51,506 bases of DNA, taken from the IMG/VR virus record IMGVR_UViG_3300045049_000394, positions 1-51,506 of that record. One strand, given 5' to 3'. The DNA is from a virus. The notes beneath the pieces were generated by a model that made no database searches, was not told where the DNA came from, and saw only the letters and a list, made by a program, of their open reading frames with translations. A program made the position numbers and the translations under genes. Shown here one piece after another: positions 37,805-46,463 of this stretch (position 1 is its first letter; each line of letters begins with the position of its first letter).

Positions 37805-40308
37805 GCCAGGGCGGCGTGGGCGTCGGCGGCGCGTCGGGACCGGGCCCTTCTACGGCGTACGATGCGCTGCCGTACACCGGCTACAAGGACGCGGGCGCAT
37901 GGGTGGAGGAATTCGTAGACGCGCTCGGCCTCGAATTCGACATCCGCTATCAAAAGTTCATCTCGGCGCAGGCACGCGCGAACCTGCTCGACCCGACGTA
38001 CACGCCAACCGATGTGGCGACGCAGTTCCTTGCGACCGCGACGGCTGCGCCGCTGGGCGCCACGAGCAAGGACACGATGCTCGACGTGCTGCTGTTCGTG
38101 GCGCTCGGCATCTATCCCGCCGATTCAAACCTGACCGTGCAGCAGAAGCAGCAGTTGGTTCAGGTCGGATGGAACGCGCTCCGCCGCAAGGGCAACCGCA
38201 GCTATTTGCTCGCGCTCGCCGCGATCCTCGGCGACGGCATCGCGGTCGGCTGGACCGTGCCACCGTACAACTTCTCCGTCATCTTCCCGGACGGCGCGCC
38301 GGCGCCGGGCTGGGGGGCATGGGTGCAGCCCACGGGAGCGACCGCGGAGACGTCGCGGCCGTGGATCCTGAACGCGGCGCGCGGCGTGCTGTCGACGACG
38401 GCACCGACGGCGTTCGTGAACCTTGGCGTCGGCTACACGCAGGCTCGAGCCGGATATTCGTCGGCCGGCGAGACCGTGTTCCCCATCGGTTCTCGTCTCT
38501 GCATCCTGCAGAATGAGCACTTCTCGACCTGGTCGACCGGCGTGCCGACGGGGTGGACGAAGACCGGCGCCGCGACGCTGACGCAGTCGACGTCGACGAG
38601 CTTGCAGATCAACTGGGAGTACACCGGCTCGGCGGCACAACTCGATCTGACGGCCGCCACGATCGGACAAGCGGTTGGCCTGCGCCAGGCCGCCAGCAGC
38701 ATCAACAACCTGCTCACGCATCGCGTCCATCTCGACTATTCCTACACAAATACGCAGAGCGTCTCCGTCTTGACCATGCAGGTCACGGACGTCAATCGCG
38801 ACGGGAACACCTACTACTGGAACAACGCCACCGGCGCATGGCAGACGTCTGCATTCTCGATCGCGGTCCCGCCCTCGGCGACCCGGGCGCGTTTCGCCTT
38901 CGACATTGTGCCGCGGACGACGGGGGCTACCGGGACGGCCTTTGGCACGACCGGTCTGACCATTGCGGTCTCGGCGACCTACGACGGCACCGCGACGACA
39001 GCGGTGAAGTACACGCTCTACCGGGTAGGGCTATACGAGAAGTTCAGCCTGACGGTCGAGCAGGCGGCGTCCGGCGAGCGCACGCTGTGGCTCCCACTGG
39101 TCGACTCGCCGGGGTGGTCGACGGCGGCGCGCGCGAGCGGGACGGGCGTGCTGCTCGAGACGGCCGCGGTCGACCGTACGAGCTATCGACTCACGCCGAC
39201 GACAACGAGCGCGTCGTTTCCATCGCATCCGGCGCTCAATGGGCACGGCTTCCGCGCGCACGGCGCATGGACGAACCTGCTCAAGGGATCGAACGATTTT
39301 GGCGCTGACTGGTCGCTCGTCAACGCGAGCAAGGTCAGCAACGCCAACGTGTCACCGGCAATCGGAGACGGCGGCACCGCCCCGACGCTGACAGCCACGA
39401 GCATCAGCGTCGCACCCGTCCTGCAGCAGGGGATTGCCGTCGTCCCCAACAACAGGTCATACGTCGGCGGCGTCTGGGTCAAGAAGCTGTCGTCGGATAG
39501 CGCGTTCACCGATGTGACGCTCATCATCGGCGCCACCTCGACGTTCTCGCAGACGTTCGCGCTCAAGCAGTCGCAAGGGTGGCAGCTGTTGCCGCTGCAG
39601 TGCACGTTCGGCGGCAGCGAGGTCGGGACGCTCGTCTTCAAGGTCACCTGGGACGCAGGGCTTGCGACGAACGGGCAGATCGCGGTCGCCGACGCCTATC
39701 TCTACGAGGTCACCGGAAATCCGGCCGTGCTGTATCCGCCGGTGGTGCGCTCGTCCATCGGCTCGACCGGGACGCTCGGGGCGACCACCTGCCAGGCCGT
39801 GAGCGCGAGCCAGGGCGTCAACGTGCTGAGCCCGCTGCTGCAGCGGACGATGGCGTCGGTCGTGCGCGGCGGGCTGGCACTGGAGGTTGTGCCGACGTTT
39901 GACGCGAGCTCGCAGCCGAACGGCGTGATCTTTGACGTGGCGCAGGCGGCGGCGCAGAACCGAGTGGTTCTTCGCGTCGCAGGCGGTGCGCTCGAGCTCC
40001 GGCGGTGGGATGCCAGCGGCAACCAATGGGCGGCCACGCTGACGATGACGACGAACGCAACGCCGCCGGCCGGGTCGGTCTTCTGGAAGCGCGACACCGC
40101 CATCGTCGTGCGCTGCCTCTGGGACGCGCAGACGACGATGCTCGGCGCCGGGTCGGCTACGGCGTCAGGAGCGAAGCCGGGGTCCTGGGCGCCGGCGGAC
40201 GCATCGGTGGCGGCCGTGGGTGCCGGAAACGATTGGAACAACGCCAACCCGTTCGAAGGCTGGGTGACGCTCGTCGAGGCTTTGCAGCTCGGCGCGCCGA
40301 CGACATGA
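37801..40308 (+). CDS. Tail fibre / gpI-fused adhesin (835 aa)
   Basis: Long fibre protein. The N-terminal 140 residues (AWVEEFVDALGLEFDIRYQK, TMLDVLLFVALGIYPAD) resemble phage tail protein I, which links fibres to the baseplate. The rest is beta-rich, with carbohydrate-binding-like jelly rolls (WTKTGAATLTQSTSTSLQI, WSLVNASKVSNANVSPAIG) and a C-terminal LamG-like part (VIFDVAQAAAQNRVVLRVAG). Likely the main host-recognition protein. Start at 37801 (ATGA overlap). Confidence 0.75.
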   Translation: MSQGGVGVGGASGPGPSTAYDALPYTGYKDAGAWVEEFVDALGLEFDIRYQKFISAQARANLLDPTYTPTDVATQFLATATAAPLGATSKDTMLDVLLFVALGIYPADSNLTVQQKQQLVQVGWNALRRKGNRSYLLALAAILGDGIAVGWTVPPYNFSVIFPDGAPAPGWGAWVQPTGATAETSRPWILNAARGVLSTTAPTAFVNLGVGYTQARAGYSSAGETVFPIGSRLCILQNEHFSTWSTGVPTGWTKTGAATLTQSTSTSLQINWEYTGSAAQLDLTAATIGQAVGLRQAASSINNLLTHRVHLDYSYTNTQSVSVLTMQVTDVNRDGNTYYWNNATGAWQTSAFSIAVPPSATRARFAFDIVPRTTGATGTAFGTTGLTIAVSATYDGTATTAVKYTLYRVGLYEKFSLTVEQAASGERTLWLPLVDSPGWSTAARASGTGVLLETAAVDRTSYRLTPTTTSASFPSHPALNGHGFRAHGAWTNLLKGSNDFGADWSLVNASKVSNANVSPAIGDGGTAPTLTATSISVAPVLQQGIAVVPNNRSYVGGVWVKKLSSDSAFTDVTLIIGATSTFSQTFALKQSQGWQLLPLQCTFGGSEVGTLVFKVTWDAGLATNGQIAVADAYLYEVTGNPAVLYPPVVRSSIGSTGTLGATTCQAVSASQGVNVLSPLLQRTMASVVRGGLALEVVPTFDASSQPNGVIFDVAQAAAQNRVVLRVAGGALELRRWDASGNQWAATLTMTTNATPPAGSVFWKRDTAIVVRCLWDAQTTMLGAGSATASGAKPGSWAPADASVAAVGAGNDWNNANPFEGWVTLVEALQLGAPTT

Positions 40309-40315
40309 GGAAAGC

Positions 40316-40564
40316 ATGAGCGAAGAGCTACCGACCGCGCTGAGCGAAGAAGATGCGCTGGCGCTGGAGAACGTGTCTTTGAAGAAAGACCTCTATGAGG
40401 CGCAGGCGGCCAATCTACAGCTGCAAATCGAGAACCTTCGTCAGATGGCGCAGGGGAACGTCACGCGCGGCAACGAGCTGAGCGCGCGGCTGCGCGAGAA
40501 GTACAAGATCGGCGACGGCGATTCGGTCGACGTCGCGGCGCGCACCATCACGCGGAAGGCGTAG
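40316..40564 (+). CDS. Small coiled-coil tail protein (82 aa)
   Basis: Helical protein with heptads (LALENVSLKKDLYEAQAANLQ, LQIENLRQMAQGN). GAGGAAAGC precedes the ATG. Lies between fibre genes; possibly a fibre chaperone or tail accessory protein. Function not recognised. Confidence 0.6.
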   Translation: MSEELPTALSEEDALALENVSLKKDLYEAQAANLQLQIENLRQMAQGNVTRGNELSARLREKYKIGDGDSVDVAARTITRKA

Positions 40565-40567
40565 CCC

Positions 40568-41191
40568 ATGGCCGTCGGTCCTATCACGAATCCGGCGACG
40601 TGGCTGAACGGAACGGTAATTCAAGCGTCGTTCCTTCAGAACGTAATGGACAACATCAACAACCCCGGCAACGTGACGTTCTCCGGGCTCGTCGTCGACG
40701 GGGCTGGCGGCGTTCTTGCGAGCCCCACCGCCGGCGCGATCACCTATACCCAGACGGTGACGTGGCAGTACGTCATCTCAGGTCATGGTCTTGCCGTGAA
40801 CCTGGGTACGTTCACCGCTGCCTCATGGGGCTGGACAGCCAATGGCAGCGGGATCCTGATCTGCCCGATCGAAATTCCGTTCGCCGCCAACGCATCGACC
40901 ACGCTGACGACGATCGCGGTGCGCGTCACGCAGGGTGGCGCGACCAACATGACGGTCAATCTTCAGCGAACCACGAACATCAACAACACGAGCGCGACGT
41001 CGACATCTACGATCGCAACGGCGAACAGCGCCGGCTCGGGCGAGCAGATCATTACGCTCTCGTCTCTTGGATTGACGGGCTCCGCAGGCAACTCCTATGG
41101 CCTGCAGGTGCAGACGTTCAACTCGGGCGACAAGGTCTACGGCGTCACGCTGACCTTTTCTCGCACCGGGGCGATTGTTCCCGGGGCCTAG
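40568..41191 (+). CDS. Tail fibre-associated protein (207 aa)
   Basis: N-terminus ITNPATWLNGTVIQASFLQNVMDN is typical of phage fibre subunits anchoring to a baseplate; the rest is beta-rich with many Thr/Asn (VRVTQGGATNMTVNLQR, SSLGLTGSAGNSYGLQVQTF). Probably a secondary fibre. Followed by a 62-bp gap in which I see nothing notable. Confidence 0.65.
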   Translation: MAVGPITNPATWLNGTVIQASFLQNVMDNINNPGNVTFSGLVVDGAGGVLASPTAGAITYTQTVTWQYVISGHGLAVNLGTFTAASWGWTANGSGILICPIEIPFAANASTTLTTIAVRVTQGGATNMTVNLQRTTNINNTSATSTSTIATANSAGSGEQIITLSSLGLTGSAGNSYGLQVQTFNSGDKVYGVTLTFSRTGAIVPGA

Positions 41192-41253
41192 CCTTCTCAC
41201 TTTCCACAACGCACCTGCGGCGGCGCGTCGCAGTCCTCCAATAGGCGAAACCC

Positions 41254-42843
41254 ATGGCAGCTGACGGCCAGACGGCGCTCGACCCGCTATTCTGGGGCAC
41301 CAGCACGAGCGGTGCGGCGAGCTCGGGCGAGACCACCTCCACTCTCGGGGTCGACCGCGGAGACGTGCAGGTTCCACGCGACACGACGCGCCTGTGGAAC
41401 AAGCAGATCACGCAGGCAAAGAACCTGCTGATCGCCATCTCGTCGACGTTCAAGGGCGGCACGCGCCTTGGCGTGCTCACCCAGTCGTCATCGCCGTTCG
41501 GCTCGACGGAGCAGGGCCTCTGGTGCGACGTCGCCGGCAACCCGCGGTGGAGCTTCGGCGGCGTGGCGAACACATTGCTGGCGCCCGCATTCGCCAACCT
41601 GGGCGACCTCGTCACCTATACGGGTAGCGCCGTCACGGTGCTGAGCGGCAGCGGCGTTACGAACGGCTGGGTTCTGACGTTCGACAATACGCAGCCGGGC
41701 GGCATCAAGTGGGCGGCTGGCGGCGGAGCGTCGCTCGGCAACTACACGTTCACCGGCAACAATTTCGACCTCAATGCCTCGGGCACCGGCACCGTCTGGG
41801 GCACGAACACGACCGGCCTCACTATCGGCGGCGCGAACATGGGGTCGCTGTTCTTCAGCGGCACCCGCTTCCGCATCACTCAGAACGTGCAGACGGCGAC
41901 CGCGGCGGTATCGGCGATGTCGATCGTCGGCGGCGCGCACACGAATCTGACGGCGAGCACCGAGTACAACGACATCAACTTCGCGCTCAACCGGACGGTT
42001 CAGCTCGCCACCGGTGCCCTGACAACGGAGCGGTGGATCCGCATTCAGCCGCCGACCCTGGGCTTTGTCGGTGCCTCCACCGTCACGAACACGGCGCTGG
42101 TGTGGATCGACGGCGCGCCGAAGGCGGGCACGAACGCGACCCTTACGAATACCGCCGGCCTATGGGTGCAGACCGGCGCGGACGCGGCCATGGGCGTCGT
42201 CGTCCAGGCCAACTCCTCGACGCAGTCAGGTAGCTTATTCTCGTCGCTGGATTCGTCGGGAAACAAGCTGATCACCGTCGTCCCGACGAGCAGCGGGCAG
42301 TCGCACACGCTCGGCCTCACGACGCTCGTCAACGGTGGCGGCAGCGTCATGACGTGGGCCAACTCCACGCTCGGCACGACGACGACGTTCGCTCTCGGCA
42401 GCGGCAACCAGGTGTTGATGGGAGGCGACTCCTGGATCTTCCAGGACCATCTCGGCAACACAACGCAGTTGTCCATCAACCTGAACGGCATCTCGAGCAA
42501 CCGTATCGGTCCGATCTCGTCGCAGACCGTTGCCTTCTCGGCCACGCCCGCATTCGACCCGACCGCCGGCAACTTCATCGACTTCGGCCCCGTCACGGCG
42601 AACGTGACCGGCCCGACGATGGTTGCTGGGCGCGCAGGCGAGGTCTGCACGATCGTCATGCGCAAGGACGCGACCGCCAGCGCCTACACCGTGAGCACTT
42701 CGTGGGGCAGCAACGTCCGCATCGACTCGACCGCGTTGGCCTTCACCACCGGATCGGGCTCGCTCATCGTGCTGACGTTCAGGTGGGACGACCGCCTCTC
42801 GACGCCAGCTTGGGTCGAGCAGAGCCGCAAAGCCTTCAACTAA
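41254..42843 (+). CDS. Tail fibre with C-terminal decoration-type domain (529 aa)
   Basis: Beta-rich fibre. After an N-terminal anchor region (LDPLFWGTSTSGAAS) come repeats of aromatic/Gly strands, then a C-terminal domain (TVAFSATPAFDPTAGN, VMRKDATASAYTVS, FRWDDRLSTPAWVEQSRKAFN) homologous by eye to the two decoration-like proteins at 24184 and 24602. So a single adhesive module occurs on both head and tail. Host range protein by context. Confidence 0.7.
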   Translation: MAADGQTALDPLFWGTSTSGAASSGETTSTLGVDRGDVQVPRDTTRLWNKQITQAKNLLIAISSTFKGGTRLGVLTQSSSPFGSTEQGLWCDVAGNPRWSFGGVANTLLAPAFANLGDLVTYTGSAVTVLSGSGVTNGWVLTFDNTQPGGIKWAAGGGASLGNYTFTGNNFDLNASGTGTVWGTNTTGLTIGGANMGSLFFSGTRFRITQNVQTATAAVSAMSIVGGAHTNLTASTEYNDINFALNRTVQLATGALTTERWIRIQPPTLGFVGASTVTNTALVWIDGAPKAGTNATLTNTAGLWVQTGADAAMGVVVQANSSTQSGSLFSSLDSSGNKLITVVPTSSGQSHTLGLTTLVNGGGSVMTWANSTLGTTTTFALGSGNQVLMGGDSWIFQDHLGNTTQLSINLNGISSNRIGPISSQTVAFSATPAFDPTAGNFIDFGPVTANVTGPTMVAGRAGEVCTIVMRKDATASAYTVSTSWGSNVRIDSTALAFTTGSGSLIVLTFRWDDRLSTPAWVEQSRKAFN

Positions 42844-42861
42844 CCAATGGGAGTCCTGCCG

Positions 42862-43149
42862 ATGTCCGTCACCGTCAGTGCAAAGACGCTCACCGAGACC
42901 GTGGTCGGCTTGCAGATCATCAACGGAGCATCCTCCGTTCTCGAGGTCGCTTTCGTCGATGCGGGCGGCGTGGAGCGCCTACCGCGCAAGAGGCTCTCGC
43001 TCATCAACGGCCAACTGTTCGATCAGAACAACAACCTCGTCGACTCCTCGCCTCCTGCCGCCTATCTGAACGCGTACAGCGCCGCCATGCCGTCGGCCAT
43101 CACGACCTACGTCACCAACCTCGCCAACGCGGGCAAGTTCAACCAATGA
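42862..43149 (+). CDS. Small tail protein (95 aa)
   Basis: The start is ATG 42862 (GGGAGTC upstream); an in-frame ATG at 42847 is possible. Beta/alpha protein (TVSAKTLTETVVGLQIING, RKRLSLINGQLFDQNNN). It ends the tail region and is coupled to the first lysis gene. Unrecognised. Confidence 0.6.
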   Translation: MSVTVSAKTLTETVVGLQIINGASSVLEVAFVDAGGVERLPRKRLSLINGQLFDQNNNLVDSSPPAAYLNAYSAAMPSAITTYVTNLANAGKFNQ

Positions 43150-43448
43150 CCGACGGCCCCATCACAGAGGCCGCGAAGAAGGCGCACTGGTGGTTCACGG
43201 CGATGCTCGCCGGCGCCGTCGCCATCCTGCTCGCGGGCATGGGCGTGTCGGCCTACTTCGGCAAATTTGCGCGGGCCGAGGTGGTGGCGAAGCACAGCGA
43301 GGACATCGCCGCGATCAAAGCCGTGCTTCCGGGTATCGATCGCAAGCTCGACATCCTCGTCGAGACGGCAGCCCAGCGCGAATGGCGCGACCACCACGTC
43401 ATCATCCCGACACCCGCGTCGACGGTGGATGCCGGTGCGGCCCGATGA
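43146..43448 (+). CDS. Membrane protein, holin or spanin candidate (100 aa)
   Basis: N-terminal membrane segment (WWFTAMLAGAVAILLAGMGVSAYFG) then a charged, helical domain (AEVVAKHSEDIAAIKAVLPG, KLDILVETAAQREWRD). This single-anchor layout fits an i-spanin or a class III holin. First gene of the lysis block; ATGA-coupled on both ends. Confidence 0.55.
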   Translation: MTDGPITEAAKKAHWWFTAMLAGAVAILLAGMGVSAYFGKFARAEVVAKHSEDIAAIKAVLPGIDRKLDILVETAAQREWRDHHVIIPTPASTVDAGAAR

Positions 43449-43588
43449 AACTCCCACCTCTCCGCGTGTCCTCTACGACCCGTCGCGTGCGCATCCCGGT
43501 GCGCGGGAGCGAGCGAATCTCCAACTCCGAGAAGCTGCAGCACGGCAACGACCGGCTGCCGAAGAAGAACCGAAAGGAAAAGAAATGA
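43445..43588 (+). CDS. Small basic protein in the lysis block (47 aa)
   Basis: Strongly basic peptide (TTRRVRIPVRGSERI, KKNRKEKK). ATG 43445 overlaps the preceding stop as ATGA. May be a coupler, or a modulator of lysis; nothing recognisable. Confidence 0.5.
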   Translation: MKLPPLRVSSTTRRVRIPVRGSERISNSEKLQHGNDRLPKKNRKEKK

Positions 43589-44190
43589 AGGCACAGCTGA
43601 AGACGTTCCATTTCTGGTTCATGCTCGTGATGGCGCTGATCGATGGCGTCGTCGGCACGCAGGGACTGCTGAGCGCCAAGGCGCTGCACGCGCTCGTGGC
43701 CGTTCAGGGCTTGCTTCTGATCGTCAACCATCAGCTCGCGGCATTCTGGGCGCCGCCGGCCGATGCCAAGATGCCGCTGCCGCCCGGATCGAGCCTGCGC
43801 GCCATGCTCCCGCTAGCGTTTCTGGCGCTCACGCTGAGCGGCTGCGCGACCGCCGGCGGCAAGGCGCTCGGGGCATGCGAGCTCGGCCAGCTGCCGTCCG
43901 AAGGGCAGATCGGCTTCGCCACCGCCCAGCAGATCGCGAGCAACCCCAACAGCACGACCGCCGACCTCGAGTCCGCGGCGCTGCAGCTGCTGCCGGGCCA
44001 GCTCGAGTGCGGCGCCAAGGCTCTGCTCGCGTGGCTGGAAAGCCTGGGCCAGCCCGCCGCGCCGTCCACGAAGGGCAAGATGTCGCCGCGCGCGCTCCTG
44101 GTGGCGAGCAGCAACGATCACGCGATCCAGGTGCTGAAGCAGTACCTGGCGGCGCACCCGGCGGCGTGTGGAGTGCGGCAGGCGATGTGA
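43585..44190 (+). CDS. Membrane protein with internal lipobox (holin/lipoprotein fusion or nested genes)
   Basis: 202 aa. Two membrane segments (FWFMLVMALIDGVVG at about 10-25, ALHALVAVQGLLLIVNH at about 33-50), then a third hydrophobic stretch that is a perfect lipobox (LPLAFLALTLSGC, cysteine 87) right after an internal Met 74. The rest is soluble (QIASNPNSTTADLESAAL). Either one protein, or a holin-like gene plus a nested lipoprotein starting at ATG 43804. AAAGGAAAAG precedes the first ATG. Confidence 0.6.
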   Translation: MKAQLKTFHFWFMLVMALIDGVVGTQGLLSAKALHALVAVQGLLLIVNHQLAAFWAPPADAKMPLPPGSSLRAMLPLAFLALTLSGCATAGGKALGACELGQLPSEGQIGFATAQQIASNPNSTTADLESAALQLLPGQLECGAKALLAWLESLGQPAAPSTKGKMSPRALLVASSNDHAIQVLKQYLAAHPAACGVRQAM

Positions 44191-44321
44191 TGGACGACCA
44201 GGCCACCTCGACGCCCGTGCGCTGCCCGCTGTGCATGGCGCTCGTCGTGGCCCGTCGCCTTCCTGAACACCTCGAGGAGTGCCGCGCCAAGGATCACGAC
44301 ACCCGCGAACGCTTCGAGTAG
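44190..44321 (+). CDS. Mini zinc finger (43 aa)
   Basis: Encodes RCPLCMALVVARRLPEHLEEC, a C2HC-like finger with an acidic tail. The ATG at 44190 overlaps the preceding stop as TGATG. Sits inside the lysis block before the endolysin. Role unclear. Confidence 0.6.
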   Translation: MDDQATSTPVRCPLCMALVVARRLPEHLEECRAKDHDTRERFE

Positions 44322-44331
44322 GAGGACCGCC

Positions 44332-44835
44332 ATGGGCAACGCCGACGTCATCCCGCCGCGCCCACCGAACGGCCTGGCCGAGATCATCGCCACCTACGGC
44401 GACCCGCGCTACCGGCCGCCCGGCCAGGTCGACGCCGCCTGGGAGTCGGCCAGCATGGTCAAGGTCTACGACCTGCCGCTGGTCCGCCACGCTCTCTACG
44501 TCCACCGGCTCATCCTGACGCCACTCAGGCGCGCGTTGGCGCGGTGCTCGGTCATCGGCGGCTACGAGCTGACCACTATCGGCTGCTTCGCGCCCAGGGC
44601 CCAGCGCGGCTCGAACGGGCTGCTGTTGAGCACGCACACCTGGGGCATCGCGGTCGACATCAACCCCGAGACCAACAAGCTGGTGTCGCCCTGCTACGAG
44701 GACGACCCGCGGCGCAGCCAGTTCGACATCCCGCCCGCCTGGGTCGACGCGTTCAAGGCCGAGGGCTGGATGTGGGGCGGCGACTTCGGCCATCGCTTCG
44801 ACCCGATGCACTTCCAGCTCGCCACCGGCTACTAG
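44332..44835 (+). CDS. M15 peptidase endolysin (LD/DD-peptidase)
   Basis: 167-aa zinc peptidase that should cut the peptide part of peptidoglycan to release virions. Motifs: STHTWGIAVDIN gives H102 and D109, GWMWGGDFGHRFDPMHFQ gives H160; these are the M15 zinc ligands, with the D-x-H-F end typical of VanY/L-Ala-D-Glu peptidases. No signal peptide, so it needs the holin-like proteins upstream. GAGTAGGAGGACCGCC precedes the ATG. Confidence 0.88.
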   Translation: MGNADVIPPRPPNGLAEIIATYGDPRYRPPGQVDAAWESASMVKVYDLPLVRHALYVHRLILTPLRRALARCSVIGGYELTTIGCFAPRAQRGSNGLLLSTHTWGIAVDINPETNKLVSPCYEDDPRRSQFDIPPAWVDAFKAEGWMWGGDFGHRFDPMHFQLATGY

Positions 44836-44848
44836 GAGGAGGTTCCAT

Positions 44849-45175
44849 TTGCTCAAGGCATATCTCTGCGCGTTCCTCGCCTGCGTGCTGTTTACGCTGG
44901 CGCTCCTGTTCATCGGCTGCGGCGGCCCGACGGGATCGCCCGACGCCGGCATGTGCGGCAACGGCGGGACCGTCTGCGACCCCGGCCAGGTCTGCTGGCA
45001 TAACAACTGTCTCGACCCATGCCAGGTTCCCGACTCCGCCGACATGGCCTGCGACAATGCACCGCACCCATTCGCGCGATTGACGACCCCCGATTTCCGC
45101 ATGCCAAGCTCCTCCCGTGCGCCTTTTTTTCTCGTTGGTGGCCGTGATGCTCCTGGCGTCACCAGCGCGCGCTGA
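44849..45175 (+). CDS. Cysteine-rich lipoprotein, myxobacterial type (108 aa)
   Basis: TTG start at 44849 after GGAGGAGG. Signal peptide YLCAFLACVLFTLALLFIG with lipobox FIGC, then CGGPTGSPDAGMCGNGGTVC and HNNCLDPCQ. This Cys/Gly pattern with DAG is very common in Myxococcota lipoproteins. Its end overlaps the next gene by 59 bp. Cargo not needed for phage growth by appearance. Confidence 0.6.
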   Translation: MLKAYLCAFLACVLFTLALLFIGCGGPTGSPDAGMCGNGGTVCDPGQVCWHNNCLDPCQVPDSADMACDNAPHPFARLTTPDFRMPSSSRAPFFLVGGRDAPGVTSAR

Positions 45176-45794
45176 CGCCGACGACGCCCGCGAGCTGTAC
45201 GAGCGCGGCGCCTACGCCTACCGGCTGCAGCACTGGGAAGACGCGCTCGACCGCTTCCAGGCTGCCTATGGCGCCTCGCAGGCGCCCGAGATCCTCTTCA
45301 ACATCGGCCAGTGCCAGCGCCAGCTCGGGCAGTTCGCCGCCGCCGCGCACAGCTACCGCGCGTACCTGGCGCAGGTGCCCGAAGGCGGCGACCGAGCTGC
45401 GGCCGAGCGCCTGGCGGCGGAGATGGACGCGGAAGCGGCGGCGGAGCGCGCGGCCAAGCAGCCGGCCGCCTCGCCGCCGCGAGCCGAAGTCGCGCCGCGC
45501 GACGCGCCCGCGGCGCCGCCGTCGGCCGCGGTCGATGCTCCCGCCCCGCGCCGGCGCACGCGCGTGGCCGGCTGGGTGCTCGGCGGCGTCGGCCTGGCGG
45601 TGGCGGCCGCCGGCGGCATCGTGCTCGCCCTGGGCGCCCGTGACGACGGGGCGGCGCGCCGGGCGGCGACGCTGCCCGACCAGCGCCAGCTCTGGGACCG
45701 CGGCGGCGAGCTACATACGGCCGGCATCGTGGCGCTGGCGGTGGGCGGTGCCGAGCTGGTCGCGGCCGGCGTGCTGCTGGCGAGGCGCCGCTGA
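45117..45794 (+). CDS. Exported TPR protein with C-terminal membrane segments, myxobacterial type (225 aa)
   Basis: GTG start at 45117. Signal peptide (LFFSLVAVMLLASPARA), a tetratricopeptide segment (ELYERGAYAYRLQHWEDALD, EILFNIGQCQRQLGQFAAAA), a long Ala/Pro/Arg linker, then two hydrophobic helices (VLGGVGLAVAAAGGIVLALG and IVALAVGGAELVAAGVLLA). This exact arrangement (signal, TPR, linker, two TMs) is a standard Myxococcota envelope protein. No role in phage growth is apparent. Confidence 0.65.
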   Translation: MRLFFSLVAVMLLASPARADADDARELYERGAYAYRLQHWEDALDRFQAAYGASQAPEILFNIGQCQRQLGQFAAAAHSYRAYLAQVPEGGDRAAAERLAAEMDAEAAAERAAKQPAASPPRAEVAPRDAPAAPPSAAVDAPAPRRRTRVAGWVLGGVGLAVAAAGGIVLALGARDDGAARRAATLPDQRQLWDRGGELHTAGIVALAVGGAELVAAGVLLARRR

Positions 45795-46378
45795 TGCGCC
45801 AGGCCGCGCTCCTCGTTGTGGCCTTTCTGAGCTGCCGCGGCGAGCACCCGACGTTCACGTGCGCCACCAGCGCGCAGTGCGGCGCTGGCGGCGTCTGCAT
45901 TATGGCAGCGTGCGCGTTCGCCGATGCGGCGTGCCCGAGCGGCTACCGATGGGACGTCAGCGCTCCTGGACGCGCTCGCTCCTGCGTCGAAGTCACCGAC
46001 ATGGCCACTCCACCGATCGTGGTCGATGACATGGCGGCGGCGCTCGACCAAGCCGCCGCCATCGACCTGGCGACGCCAACCGATCTGACCGGCGGCGTTC
46101 ACTTCTACCCAGACATCGAGGACCGGATCGAGGGCGAGCATTGCCTGCTGTGCCACGAGAAGGGGGGATCGGTCTCGCTCGTGCCGCTTATGTCCCCCGG
46201 AGATACCGCTGATAAGATGATGAATTACAACGCCATGGTCTCCGAGGTGCAGACCGTCAACGTGCTCACCATACTGCGGGACATGACCCACTGCCCAACC
46301 TGGATGCACCTGCCCTGCTACGTGCCAGACGCCGACCTGGACGTCTGGAAGGAGTGGGTGGCCAATCCCGTGCCATAG
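45794..46378 (+). CDS. Lipoprotein with single CxxCH haem-binding motif
   Basis: 194 aa. Signal plus lipobox (LLVVAFLSC, cysteine 14), Cys-rich segment (CATSAQCGAGGVCIMAAC) typical of Myxococcota lipoproteins, a DMA/DLA-rich linker, then FYPDIEDRIEGEHCLLCHEK with CLLCH at 117-121, a c-type cytochrome haem-binding site. Later cysteines (C167, C175) follow. A phage-encoded c-type-cytochrome-like lipoprotein is very unusual. ATG overlaps the preceding stop as TGATG. Confidence 0.65.
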   Translation: MRQAALLVVAFLSCRGEHPTFTCATSAQCGAGGVCIMAACAFADAACPSGYRWDVSAPGRARSCVEVTDMATPPIVVDDMAAALDQAAAIDLATPTDLTGGVHFYPDIEDRIEGEHCLLCHEKGGSVSLVPLMSPGDTADKMMNYNAMVSEVQTVNVLTILRDMTHCPTWMHLPCYVPDADLDVWKEWVANPVP

Positions 46379-46463
46379 CGCACTACCGCGCGGCTGATTT
46401 TCGGGCTACTTTGGCTGGAATTAATATCTGTCCTTTCCCGTTTAAGCAGTCGTGGGGTGCAAC

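Noticed and set aside
40568-42843. Diversity-generating retroelement acting on fibre genes
   Set aside because: No reverse transcriptase motif (YxDD) and no template/variable repeat pair were seen, although fibre repeats looked tempting.
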